Source of the DNA: Citromicrobium sp.
GTDB taxonomy: Bacteria > Pseudomonadota > Alphaproteobacteria > Sphingomonadales > Sphingomonadaceae
Length of the DNA: 54,953 nt
Reading direction: 5' to 3'
Assembly (NCBI GenBank): GCA_002712945.1
Contig: PAVA01000026.1
Span: forward strand, 1-54,953
A model generated the notes under the pieces. That model was given only the letters and a program-made list of their open reading frames with translations. It was not told where the DNA came from and ran no database searches. Position 1 is the stretch's first letter; each line of letters opens with the position of its first letter. Below, in pieces: positions 24,705 through 31,049 of this stretch. The position numbers and the translations under genes are program-made.

Positions 24705-25753
24705 TGTCCGCCCGCCCGATCTACCGGCTCTCGCTCGAAGGTGTGAACTTGGGCCTCGGCCCCCCGGTCGGCCTCGACGAAGTGCTCGCCGGCAAGCTGA
24801 TGAAGACGATGGACGCGCGCCTGATGTCCCTCACCCTGACCGAGAAGCGCGAAGGCGGTGCCGACCAGCTCGACATCAAGCTCCACGATTTCGACGGCCG
24901 GCTCGAGATCCCGAAGCCCGGCCAGGTGCTCGCGCTCAAGCTGGGCTGGGAATCGGGTGCGCAGGTGGTGCCCGGCCTGATCGACAAGGGCCGCTTCAAG
25001 GTCGACGCCGCCGAATGGGAGGGCTGGCCCTCGATCATCACCATCCGCGCCCGCTCGGCCGACTTCGCCGCCGGCATCGATCGGCGGCGGGAGCGCAGCC
25101 ATGTCGACCGCACCCTGCGCGCCATCCTCGGCGATATCGCCACCGCCCGGGGCCTCGCCCTGTCGGTCGACGATGCACTTGCGGGCGAGACCGTCCCGGT
25201 GTTTGAGCAGGACGAGCTGAGCGACGCCGCCATGCTCCGCTGGCTCGGCGCCCGTTTCGATGCCGCCGCCACCGTCAAGAACGGCACGCTCGTCTTCGCG
25301 CACATCGGCAACGGCACCAATGCTTCCGGTGCGCCCCTCCCATCCTCGACCCTCACGCCCTCCATGGGCGACCGGGTCCATTACAAGCGCGGCGAGCGCG
25401 GGCAGTTCGGCGGGGTCGAGGCGCGCTGGCACGATCGCAGGAAGGGCAAGCGCTCCACCGTCTCGGTCGGCGGAGGCGAAGGCGGACGCCCGCCCAAGCG
25501 ATTGAAGCGGATCTATGCGAGCGAAAAGAGCGCGCGCCATGCCGCCGATGCGGCCAACCGCAAGATGAGCCGCGCCGCCGCGACCTGCGAAATCGCGCTC
25601 GCCCTCGGCCGCCCGGAGATCTACCCCGAACAGCGCCTGCAGCTGCAGGGCTTCAAGCCCGAGATCGACGCCCAGGCATGGCTCGTCGCCGAGGCTCGCC
25701 ATTCGCTCGAAAGCTCCGGCCTGCGCACCGGGCTACGGCTCGAGGCGGGTTAG
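24704..25753 (+). CDS. D: Late control/baseplate hub protein D
   Basis: 349 residues, P2 GpD (hub, T4 gp27-like). Family features: 'PIYRLSLEGVNLG', 'RLMSLTLTEKREGGADQLDI', 'KPGQVLALKLGWESG', 'GWPSIITIRARSADF' and 'DELSDAAMLRWLGARFDAA'. Last gene of the third late operon. The 336-nt stretch after it marks the switch to lower-GC accessory DNA. Confidence 0.95.
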   Translation: MSARPIYRLSLEGVNLGLGPPVGLDEVLAGKLMKTMDARLMSLTLTEKREGGADQLDIKLHDFDGRLEIPKPGQVLALKLGWESGAQVVPGLIDKGRFKVDAAEWEGWPSIITIRARSADFAAGIDRRRERSHVDRTLRAILGDIATARGLALSVDDALAGETVPVFEQDELSDAAMLRWLGARFDAAATVKNGTLVFAHIGNGTNASGAPLPSSTLTPSMGDRVHYKRGERGQFGGVEARWHDRRKGKRSTVSVGGGEGGRPPKRLKRIYASEKSARHAADAANRKMSRAAATCEIALALGRPEIYPEQRLQLQGFKPEIDAQAWLVAEARHSLESSGLRTGLRLEAG

Positions 25754-25869
25754 ATCCAGTATTCCGATATCCGGCCACGGCGTCACTTTAGATACAGTTC
25801 GGCAACGGTGGGCGAGCGGCCTCAAGGGCATAGCCGGTGCCGATTCCCTTTAAGCCCGCCGTCTGTTTT

Positions 25870-25887
25870 CGCGACGCGAAAAGGGAG
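25870..25887. repeat. Dyad TTTTCGC-N3-GCGAAAA before the accessory cassette
   Basis: Inverted repeat in the gap between D and the accessory genes, at about 25866-25884 including the flanks. A following GGGAG could serve the small frame at 25892. It could be an operator, or a terminator acting on the D operon; the A/T arms at its outer ends fit either. Confidence 0.35.
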
Positions 25888-25891
25888 CGAC

Positions 25892-25987
25892 ATGGCGCAG
25901 CAATCCACAATTGAAGGCGATCAGGAAAAGCCTAGAATTGCGCGGGTGCTGCATCTTTGGGGGCTATGCCATGGCGAACCAATTTGA
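25892..25987 (+). CDS. 31-residue small open frame, uncertain
   Basis: ATG with a good AAGGGAG ribosome-binding site 4-5 nt upstream, directly after the TTTTCGC dyad. Encodes MAQQSTIEGDQEKPRIARV followed by a short hydrophobic/His end. It might be a leader peptide or a remnant. The frame at 25971 overlaps its end. No family recognised. Confidence 0.3.
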   Translation: MAQQSTIEGDQEKPRIARVLHLWGLCHGEPI

Positions 25988-26135
25988 TCCACTTAGTGAG
26001 ACTTTACCTCGTGGAGCTTATGTCCGCGCGAGACAGTTCCCACATCAAGGAGTGACAGACCCTAACTCTGGGGATAGTGGAAATCCGACATGGCAGTGTA
26101 CGCAATCATCTCAGAATTCCCGCAGCCAGAGCTGA
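25971..26135 (+). CDS. 54-residue hypothetical frame, uncertain
   Basis: ATG start inside the previous small frame; product begins MANQFDPLSETLPRGAYVRA and ends Ser/Gln-rich. Codons (tta, cct, agt, gga) are unlike the GC-rich phage genes around it. The last 46 nt overlap the better-supported gene at 26090, and there is no strong ribosome-binding site. It may instead be a non-coding leader. Confidence 0.3.
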   Translation: MANQFDPLSETLPRGAYVRARQFPHQGVTDPNSGDSGNPTWQCTQSSQNSRSQS

Positions 26136-26383
26136 AGGAGTCCATCTCCCAAAATTTTGAGGGAGCCTATTTCCACTTCACCGACACCGTTTCCTTTGTT
26201 CGTTCGACGGGCACATCGAAAGCGATTGCGCGAAGCGTTGGCATCAAAGATGTTGACGATGACGGGCACTCAACGGGCAGATTTGAAAATGTGGCCGTTG
26301 TGCGAGCCAACCCATCGTATTGGGGCTTTTCAAAGGCTTCATTATGGGATTGGCTCAAGGATGCATTCGAGGCTGACGATTGA
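26090..26383 (+). CDS. Small alpha/beta protein in the accessory cassette
   Basis: 97 residues. Starts with a strand-like 'MAVYAIISEF', then 'AYFHFTDTVSFVRSTGTSKAI', 'RFENVAVVRANPSYWGFSKAS' and ends 'LWDWLKDAFEADD'. The order of strands and the 'YxGxxxxxLWxWL' ending resemble small ferredoxin-like (Cas2/SinR-like) proteins often found in accessory islands; that is an impression, not a match. TGATG overlap with the next gene shows an operon. Possible superinfection-exclusion or defence component. Confidence 0.65.
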   Translation: MAVYAIISEFPQPELKESISQNFEGAYFHFTDTVSFVRSTGTSKAIARSVGIKDVDDDGHSTGRFENVAVVRANPSYWGFSKASLWDWLKDAFEADD

Positions 26384-26688
26384 TGAGCCGGTGGGGGAAA
26401 AGCGAGCAAGGCTCGCCTACGGACGAACCTCGCGGCACGCCTCGCGATTTGCATCCCACCTCGGACATTCGTTTCGCGATCACTGAAATCGCGAAATACG
26501 GCGAGCGAATAGATAATCTTGCCGAGAAGATTGCCGAGATGAAGGCAGACGTAGCGGGCGCAGACGGGCGGCTCGATCAAATTGAGAAGGGTATCTCGTT
26601 TGTAAAAGGCGCGGTGTGGGTTTTCGGCGGACTATTTGCCGTCACCCTTGTCGGTTTTGGCGTGGTCCTTACTGTCATTCTTAACTGA
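26383..26688 (+). CDS. Coiled-coil protein with C-terminal membrane anchor
   Basis: 101 residues: polar Pro/Arg-rich N-terminus, amphipathic helix with heptads at about 33-70 ('IAKYGERIDNLAEKIAEMKA'), then one C-terminal transmembrane segment (about 74-98). Such tail-anchored coiled coils are frequent effectors or partners in phage exclusion cassettes. Translationally coupled to the upstream gene. Its last 57 nt overlap the oppositely oriented gene at 26632-26811. Confidence 0.65.
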   Translation: MSRWGKSEQGSPTDEPRGTPRDLHPTSDIRFAITEIAKYGERIDNLAEKIAEMKADVAGADGRLDQIEKGISFVKGAVWVFGGLFAVTLVGFGVVLTVILN

Positions 26689-26811
26689 CCGAACGAGCTT
26701 TTCTAGCGGCTCTTTAAAGCGCTGTTCGTCGTCGTCGCATTCAAGCTTGCGCGTGGCTTCCTCAAACTTTTGCCTTTGACTCTTTTCAGTTTTCGAGGTT
26801 GCTTCGGTCAT
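26632..26811 (-). CDS. 59-residue charged protein, antisense to its neighbours
   Basis: MTEATSKTEKSQRQ, then 'KFEEATRKLECDDDEQRF' and a Lys/Asp-rich tail. The 'KFxEAxRxLxxDxxExxF' pattern is a small-protein type I know from proteobacterial genomes, often beside accessory genes; function unknown. GAGGG lies 4 nt before the ATG at 26811. The start codon virtually abuts the divergent DUF3800 start (26813) and the 3' end overlaps the upstream gene by 57 nt. Confidence 0.5.
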   Translation of the reverse strand: MTEATSKTEKSQRQKFEEATRKLECDDDEQRFKEPLEKLVRSVKNDSKDHAKTDKGDGK

Positions 26812-26812
26812 C

Positions 26813-27676
26813 ATGCCCTCGGAACAAAAAGAATACGGGTACATAGCGTACATCGATGAAGCTGGCGACCCCGGCCTGAAGACCGTTCGCCCAATAGATC
26901 CCAATGGCGCAAGCGAATGGCTCGTTTTGAGCGCGGTTGTGGTGAAGGCAGAGCGCGAACCCGTGGTTATTGATTGGGTGCGCGATATGGTCGACGGTCT
27001 CGGTATAAGCCAGAGACGAGATCTGCACTACAGAACCCTGTCGCCCACCAGGAAGCGCGTTGCGGGCGAGCGCATTGCTTCACTCCCACTTCGCGGCTTC
27101 GCCGTTTGCTCGAACAAGAAGAACATGCGCGGCTATCGAAACCCGAAGGCAGAGAAAATTCCCTCGCAACAGTGGTTTTACAATTTCTGTGTTCGATTGC
27201 TCCTGGAGCGTGTGACGGCGTTCTGCGATAGGCGCACCATCGAGGACTATGGCGAGCGCCGTAAGATCAAGATTGAATTTTCGGAACGTGGCGGGCACCG
27301 CTACAGTCAAACCAGTGCCTACCATTACTACCTACGGCATCAGCAAAAGGCGGGCTCGCTCTACTTGACCAAGCGGGCGCCAGTTAGCGACTTGCTCGAC
27401 TGGCAAATGATGGAGGCGCATCCTCATGGCGAGCGTGCCGGGCTACAGCTTGCGGACTTCGTCGCCAGCTCGTTTTACCAAGCGATTGACACCGGCGGTT
27501 CAAGCCAGTGGAACCTTGAACCCGCCCAAGCGCTCACGCCAATCATGGCTCGCGAAGGGCGATCCGCGAAAGATTTCGGGGTGGCACTCTTCCCTTCTCG
27601 CTGGTGGGAGGCGAAATTATCGAAAGAGCAACAACGGATTTTCCGCCACTACGGCTATGAATTTGTAAGGTGGTAG
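26813..27676 (+). CDS. DUF3800 domain protein
   Basis: 287 residues. Hallmark N-terminal 'YIAYIDEAGDPG' and C-terminal 'AGLQLADFVASSFYQ' identify the DUF3800 family, predicted to have an RNase H-like fold with the Asp residues as metal ligands. The family is enriched in mobile elements and defence regions; its substrate is not established. Weak ribosome-binding site, so translation may depend on the upstream operon. GC is clearly lower than in the phage structural genes, indicating separate acquisition. Confidence 0.85.
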   Translation: MPSEQKEYGYIAYIDEAGDPGLKTVRPIDPNGASEWLVLSAVVVKAEREPVVIDWVRDMVDGLGISQRRDLHYRTLSPTRKRVAGERIASLPLRGFAVCSNKKNMRGYRNPKAEKIPSQQWFYNFCVRLLLERVTAFCDRRTIEDYGERRKIKIEFSERGGHRYSQTSAYHYYLRHQQKAGSLYLTKRAPVSDLLDWQMMEAHPHGERAGLQLADFVASSFYQAIDTGGSSQWNLEPAQALTPIMAREGRSAKDFGVALFPSRWWEAKLSKEQQRIFRHYGYEFVRW

Positions 27677-27942
27677 GCCCCCGGCACCCGAACCTTACGC
27701 GCTGTTAGGATGCCATCCCAAGGGCAACCGTCACGCAAGGGGCGATCCGTTCTTAACCTCGGATCACAGGGCTTATCCGGCGTTGCCTACCACGTATCGA
27801 TAGAGCAGGAATGCGGCCAAATGTCAAGATTCGTCGAGCGAATCCAGAAACTTAAATCTAAGCTGTTGAAATCGATTCGGAAAATCTTGACGGGCGCGAC
27901 TCGGCTTGGCGCGTTTTCCCCGGCCACGGCTAGGCAGGGAGG
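27677..27942. other. 266-nt stretch without recognisable genes
   Basis: Between the DUF3800 gene and the transposase remnant. No open frame with protein-like features, and no clear dyad. Probably scar DNA left by insertion and decay of the IS element. Confidence 0.5.
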
Positions 27943-28119
27943 GTTATTCCGCCGAGACGTGATGCGCTTCCCGACGATGCCCTTGACCGCTACCGCGCCG
28001 CGCTGGCGATCATCGAAGCCATTGGCGGTGCGCGTGTTGTAGCGGAACTCGTATTCGGCAAGGTAGCGGTGCAGGTGCCCGCCGACCTTGTTGGTCGAAC
28101 GTCGTGCGCCTGCCATCAT
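27943..28119 (-). pseudogene. C-terminal remnant of an IS1595-family (ISXO2-like) transposase
   Basis: About 59 residues in frame match the end of ISXO2-like transposases: 'HLHRYLAEYEFRYNTR' followed by 'ANGFDDRQRGAVAVKGIVGKR'. The catalytic DDE part, which should lie at higher coordinates, is missing, and the remaining frame runs on into unrelated sequence to 27787. No terminal inverted repeats seen. An inactive insertion-sequence relic that marks this spot as an insertion hotspot. Confidence 0.75.
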
Positions 28120-28134
28120 ACTCCCCCCAATTAT

Positions 28135-28467
28135 TCAAGGCCAAGGTTTCGCCAAGTCGGCAGCGAGGAGTGCTGTGCCCAAGTCCACGCTACCGGCACT
28201 GCAGCGCGCAACCGGCCGGCCAAATCGGTCCCGGCTCTGAAACCCGGCAACGCGCGGGTCCGCATCGACCAGCTCGCAAGTGACGTCCCGCCCCTCGATC
28301 AGCTGTGCAAGTGCCTCCGTCGCTTCGTCGAAGCCCGGCTCTCCTCGCTCTGGCGTATCGATCCGCGCCAGGCGGACCCGCCCGTTCGCGTCGGCAACGT
28401 TCTGGCAACGCAAGGTGTCGCCATCGACGGCGACTGCGGCAAGGCAAAGAAACATGAGGCCGATCAC
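28135..28467 (-). CDS. Staphylococcal-nuclease-like (SNase) protein
   Basis: 110 residues from GTG 28467, which overlaps the upstream stop (GTGA). A short hydrophobic N-terminus (VIGLMFLCLAAVAV) suggests export. SNase signature: 'DGDTLRCQ', 'RVRLARIDTPERGEPGFDEA', the helix 'ATEALAQLIEGRDVTCEL' and 'SRDRFGRPVARC' with 'LLAADLAKPW'. The Asp, Arg and Glu positions typical of calcium-dependent nucleases are present. Third gene of the repressor operon, so probably made in the lysogen. Confidence 0.82.
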   Translation of the reverse strand: MIGLMFLCLAAVAVDGDTLRCQNVADANGRVRLARIDTPERGEPGFDEATEALAQLIEGRDVTCELVDADPRVAGFQSRDRFGRPVARCSAGSVDLGTALLAADLAKPWP

Positions 28468-28952
28468 GGTATCTCGAAGGTCGGCCGATCGTCGAATTGG
28501 TTCGGAGCGAAACGCCCCGTCATTGGTCCGACTTCGCATGTGTCCGGATCGATATTCCCCCAGACCCAAAGGTTGGAAGTCTCGCCTTCATGAGGCGCGG
28601 TCATCAGAATCGAGAGGCCGGTTTTGGTTTCATCGATCACGGTCCCGTTCATCCCTGAGGAGGTGTACATCCTCTCATATCGCAAGTCGAAGGCGTCGCT
28701 GAGGGAAATCTCTGAACGCACGCGGTCCATCAACTTCATCAACCACCTTTGATCCCGCTGCATGCAGTATTGGTAAGCGCTGTCTTCAAAGGCGACTGTC
28801 TCAGAATTTTCGGGGATCGTTTCGTTCTCGCCGCTCAAGCAGGAGGTCAGGCCCAACGCCGCAATGACTGCGAGTGACAAGCCTCCCAAGAATCCGAACA
28901 GCCCGATGCGGAGGTCGTCCTTTTGCCTCTGCGCAGATTCTCTCTCGGGCAT
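28464..28952 (-). CDS. Membrane-anchored or lipoprotein-like hypothetical protein
   Basis: 162 residues from ATG 28952 (overlaps the repressor stop, TGATG). Charged N-terminus (1-15), hydrophobic segment (16-37) ending in 'GLTSCLS', which could be a lipobox or a membrane anchor. The rest is soluble with 'YQYCMQRDQRW', 'WVWGNIDPDTCEVGP' and paired cysteines. Family not recognised. Cotranscribed with the repressor, it is a lysogenic-conversion candidate, for example a superinfection-exclusion protein. Confidence 0.65.
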   Translation of the reverse strand: MPERESAQRQKDDLRIGLFGFLGGLSLAVIAALGLTSCLSGENETIPENSETVAFEDSAYQYCMQRDQRWLMKLMDRVRSEISLSDAFDLRYERMYTSSGMNGTVIDETKTGLSILMTAPHEGETSNLWVWGNIDPDTCEVGPMTGRFAPNQFDDRPTFEIP

Positions 28953-29602
28953 CAAAGCTTGCTCACCTTCGCCACCACGCGGCCTATCAGAAACAATTCG
29001 TCATCCACCGCACGGTCTTCCGGCACGTTGGGATTGTCGGACAGGATGGCGATGCTGCCGTCGGGCCGAGGCCGGAGCCGCTTGATCATTCCCACTCCGC
29101 CGAAGCTGAACGCCCAGATCTGGTCGGAGATTCTCAACGACCTGTCGCTCTGGTCGATCAGCAGCAGGTCGGTGGTGAGAATGGTGGGCGCCATGCTGTC
29201 GCCCAGTCCTTCGGCGAACACGAGCTGGTCAGCCTTGGCACGGGTGTAGCGGCGGATAAAATTGAGCGGAAACGGCTCGGTGCGGATCTGCGCCTCGTCG
29301 CCAATATCATCGAGATAGGTACCCCCCATCCCGTAGGCGAGATCGATCATTGGTACTTCGATCACTTCTTCGTGCACGACCGGCGGAGCGTAGTGCTCGC
29401 TGGGATCGTCCGTTTCGCCCAAGAGATATTCGACCGAAGTTTCCAGTTCGCGCGCGATCTTGTGGAGGTAAGAGCTGGAGCGGGAGCCGCCTTTTACGAG
29501 GCCACTAATCGTGCTTTGCCGAGTCCCTACACGCCTCGCGAGCTCCGACTGGGACATTCGCTTGGCGTGAAGGCGCTCTTCAAGGCGTTCCCCGAGGGTC
29601 AT
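28952..29602 (-). CDS. CI-like repressor: XRE helix-turn-helix plus S24 peptidase
   Basis: 216 residues. HTH at about 14-38 ('MSQSELARRVGTRQSTISGL'), linker, then S24 domain with catalytic Ser136 ('EGLGDSMAPT') and Lys174 ('GMIKRL'). ATG 29602 has AAGGAG 3-4 nt upstream; an in-frame start at 29638 would overlap the operator. Maintains lysogeny, presumably derepressed by RecA-stimulated autocleavage, though the linker has no Ala-Gly or Cys-Gly pair. Divergent from the Cro-like gene across three dyads. Confidence 0.9.
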   Translation of the reverse strand: MTLGERLEERLHAKRMSQSELARRVGTRQSTISGLVKGGSRSSSYLHKIARELETSVEYLLGETDDPSEHYAPPVVHEEVIEVPMIDLAYGMGGTYLDDIGDEAQIRTEPFPLNFIRRYTRAKADQLVFAEGLGDSMAPTILTTDLLLIDQSDRSLRISDQIWAFSFGGVGMIKRLRPRPDGSIAILSDNPNVPEDRAVDDELFLIGRVVAKVSKL

Positions 29603-29613
29603 CGGCTCCTTAT

Positions 29614-29631
29614 CTAACCAGTTAACGTTAG
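29614..29631. promoter_or_regulatory. Operator candidate 1
   Basis: CTAAC-N8-GTTAG dyad, with a GTTAAC palindrome inside, 12 nt upstream of the repressor start and overlapping its ribosome-binding neighbourhood. Fits repressor autoregulation. Confidence 0.55.
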
Positions 29632-29649
29632 CTGCCACTTCTATTTCCG

Positions 29650-29665
29650 GGTTGACCGACTAACC
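29650..29665. promoter_or_regulatory. Operator candidate 2
   Basis: Imperfect dyad GGTTGACCGACTAACC, sharing the CTAAC half with site 1. It covers TTGACC (29652-29657), a good -35 for the Cro-like gene. Confidence 0.5.
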
Positions 29666-29680
29666 TTATGCGGGTAGTCA
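29652..29680 (+). promoter_or_regulatory. Candidate early promoter, giving a leaderless message
   Basis: TTGACC (29652-29657), 17-nt spacer, TAGTCA (29675-29680). The expected start of transcription, about 7 nt on, is the ATG at 29687 itself. No Shine-Dalgarno precedes that ATG, consistent with a leaderless mRNA. Match to the -10 consensus is only moderate. Confidence 0.4.
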
Positions 29681-29683
29681 AAC

Positions 29684-29696
29684 CTAATGGCGTTAG
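29684..29696. promoter_or_regulatory. Operator candidate 3
   Basis: CTAA-N5-TTAG dyad overlapping the ATG of the Cro-like gene (29687). Shares half-site sequence with sites 1 and 2. Confidence 0.45.
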
Positions 29697-29950
29697 AACA
29701 CGAATCATCGACTGGCCTTGCTCTGGCGGTCCGCACCGCCGGATCGCAGACCGCATTTGCAGATGTGATCAGGCGTCGTCAGTCGACGGTTCACAACTGG
29801 CTGCGGGGCGGAAAAGAGCTGCCCGCAGAACTCGTCTTCGAAGTCGAGGCAAAGCTTGGCATAAGCCGCCACGATCTTCGCCCGGACCTCTATCCACGCG
29901 AAGACACTGCCGAAGCTTCGGCTCTCGGTGACGAGGAGCTGGCGGCATGA
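29687..29950 (+). CDS. Cro-like HTH regulator (YdaS-type)
   Basis: 87 residues. N-terminal half is a helix-turn-helix: 'SQTAFADVIRRRQSTVHNWL', then 'LPAELVFEVEAKLGISRHDL' with 'RPDLYP', the standard Cro/YdaS layout. It faces the S24 repressor across shared dyads, so it probably commits to lytic growth by repressing the repressor operon. Overlaps the next small frame (ATGA). Confidence 0.88.
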   Translation: MALEHESSTGLALAVRTAGSQTAFADVIRRRQSTVHNWLRGGKELPAELVFEVEAKLGISRHDLRPDLYPREDTAEASALGDEELAA

Positions 29951-30087
29951 AGCGGTCACGGCCCACACCTCTACCGCCTTCCGCGACCTCGCACCCGTGC
30001 AATCGCGGCCAGTTTTCGCACGGCGCGGTCCGCCTGGTCGATCGCAACGTACTTCGCCCCTTCGTGCTGGTGCGGGAATGCCAGTGA
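29947..30087 (+). CDS. 46-residue basic peptide, hypothetical
   Basis: ATG in a four-base overlap with the Cro-like stop; ends 10 nt inside the next gene. Product is basic (MKRSRPTPLPPSATSH... ending RPFVLVRECQ). Its place in an unbroken chain of overlapping genes is the main evidence. Family unknown. Confidence 0.4.
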   Translation: MKRSRPTPLPPSATSHPCNRGQFSHGAVRLVDRNVLRPFVLVRECQ

Positions 30088-30590
30088 CCAAGCTGCGCCC
30101 CGCCCTCTCCTACGAAGGAGCCCTTCTGCAGGTCGCCGCGCGCCTTGGCTGGTCCGCAACGTCCACGCTGCTCGATCTGGGCGAGCGCGCCGCGCGCAAC
30201 CTCTCCGATCCCGAGATAGACAGTTGCGTCCGCCTCGATGCCGCCGAGGCGCTCGATCGCGCATTTATGGAAGCCGGCGGCCTGTGCGCGCCCTTCCACG
30301 ATGTCTACGCCACTCGCCTCGAGCTTGCGCAGTTCCTCGCGAGCAGCGATTGCGGCACCATCGCCGATGCCGCCGCGCTCGCCGCCAAGGAAGGCGGCGA
30401 AGCGGTTGCCGCCCTTCTCTCGCAAACCGACTTCGCAGATCCGCGCAGCGTCGAAGAGACCGAGCGCGAGATCGGCCAGGCCATCATGGCGCACACCGCC
30501 GCCCTCGCCTTCGTTCGTCGCCAGCGCGCAGAGAGCGCCGCCGCGCGCCCGCCCGCATCCGTGACATCGATAGACCGGGAGGCGAGCTGA
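30078..30590 (+). CDS. Hypothetical phage early protein
   Basis: 170 residues, chosen start ATG 30078 because the region upstream in frame is not protein-like. Mostly helical, Ala-rich: 'LSYEGALLQVAARLGWSATS', 'LDAAEALDRAFMEAGG', 'LLSQTDFADPRSVEETEREI'. Position after Cro and before Ogr resembles that of CII-type regulators, and the N-terminal segment could be a helix-turn-helix, but I see no decisive match. Overlaps the Ogr-like gene (TGATG). Confidence 0.7.
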   Translation: MPVTKLRPALSYEGALLQVAARLGWSATSTLLDLGERAARNLSDPEIDSCVRLDAAEALDRAFMEAGGLCAPFHDVYATRLELAQFLASSDCGTIADAAALAAKEGGEAVAALLSQTDFADPRSVEETEREIGQAIMAHTAALAFVRRQRAESAAARPPASVTSIDREAS

Positions 30591-30958
30591 TGAATGCCGC
30601 GCGTAAAACCCAGCCCACGGCGCGCGCACTCGACGGGCCGATTTTCGCCCTCCTGTGCCCCCATTGCGATTCGAAGTGCCGCATTCGCGGCGGACGCGCG
30701 CTGACCCGCCTTGCGCGCGAGGTCCGCGTCCAGTGTCTCAACGTCGAATGCGGGCACACCTTCGTCGGCCAGTTCGTCATCACCCACACGATCTCGCAGA
30801 GCGCATGCCCGCGCGACGGCGTCGACCTTCGCATTGCGCCGCCTCGTCGACCGATCGCCAATGACAATCCCTCCGCCCCCTCTCCCCCGACCGGCGCTCC
30901 CCCGGACGCCGCCCCCGACCGCGGTCCGGAGGTGCCGCCGCGCGTCGACACCAGCTGA
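30590..30958 (+). CDS. ogr: Ogr/Delta-type zinc-finger late activator
   Basis: 122 residues. Zinc finger C23-X2-C26-X22-C49-X4-C54, the exact spacing of P2 Ogr and P4 Delta, plus 'CLNVECGHTFVGQFV' matching the Ogr 'CQNxxCxxTF' block. These proteins bind TGT...ACA dyads and contact the RNA polymerase alpha subunit to turn on late genes. The P2 protein is about 72 residues; this one has 20 extra N-terminal residues and a Pro-rich C-terminal tail (about 80-122) with an NDNP motif. Located in the early operon, not after D as in P2. Confidence 0.88.
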   Translation: MNAARKTQPTARALDGPIFALLCPHCDSKCRIRGGRALTRLAREVRVQCLNVECGHTFVGQFVITHTISQSACPRDGVDLRIAPPRRPIANDNPSAPSPPTGAPPDAAPDRGPEVPPRVDTS

Positions 30959-31001
30959 TCGCTAGCCACCCGCCAACCCTTCTCCCCACCACCCTGCCGC
31001 A

Positions 31002-31022
31002 TGCCGGACCCCGCTTCCGGCA
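31002..31022 (+). repeat. Small hairpin between the Ogr gene and the next early gene
   Basis: TGCCGG-N9-CCGGCA in the only sizeable gap (91 nt) of the early operon. No U run follows. Could partly terminate or stabilise the Ogr message. Confidence 0.3.
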
Positions 31023-31049
31023 GCGCATCCCCTTTGCCCGGAGAGTTCC

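Noticed and set aside
26090..27676. Calling the accessory cassette a named anti-phage system
   Set aside because: DUF3800 is recognisable, but the other members do not match any named system with certainty; kept as a hypothesis only.
27710..28042. 110-codon rightward frame in the accessory region
   Set aside because: Not protein-like, overlaps the transposase remnant on the other strand and lacks a ribosome-binding site.
28030..28045. Possible fourth late box (TGTTGTA at about 28036)
   Set aside because: Only one arm is present, no TACAACA follows at the right distance, and it lies inside the transposase remnant.
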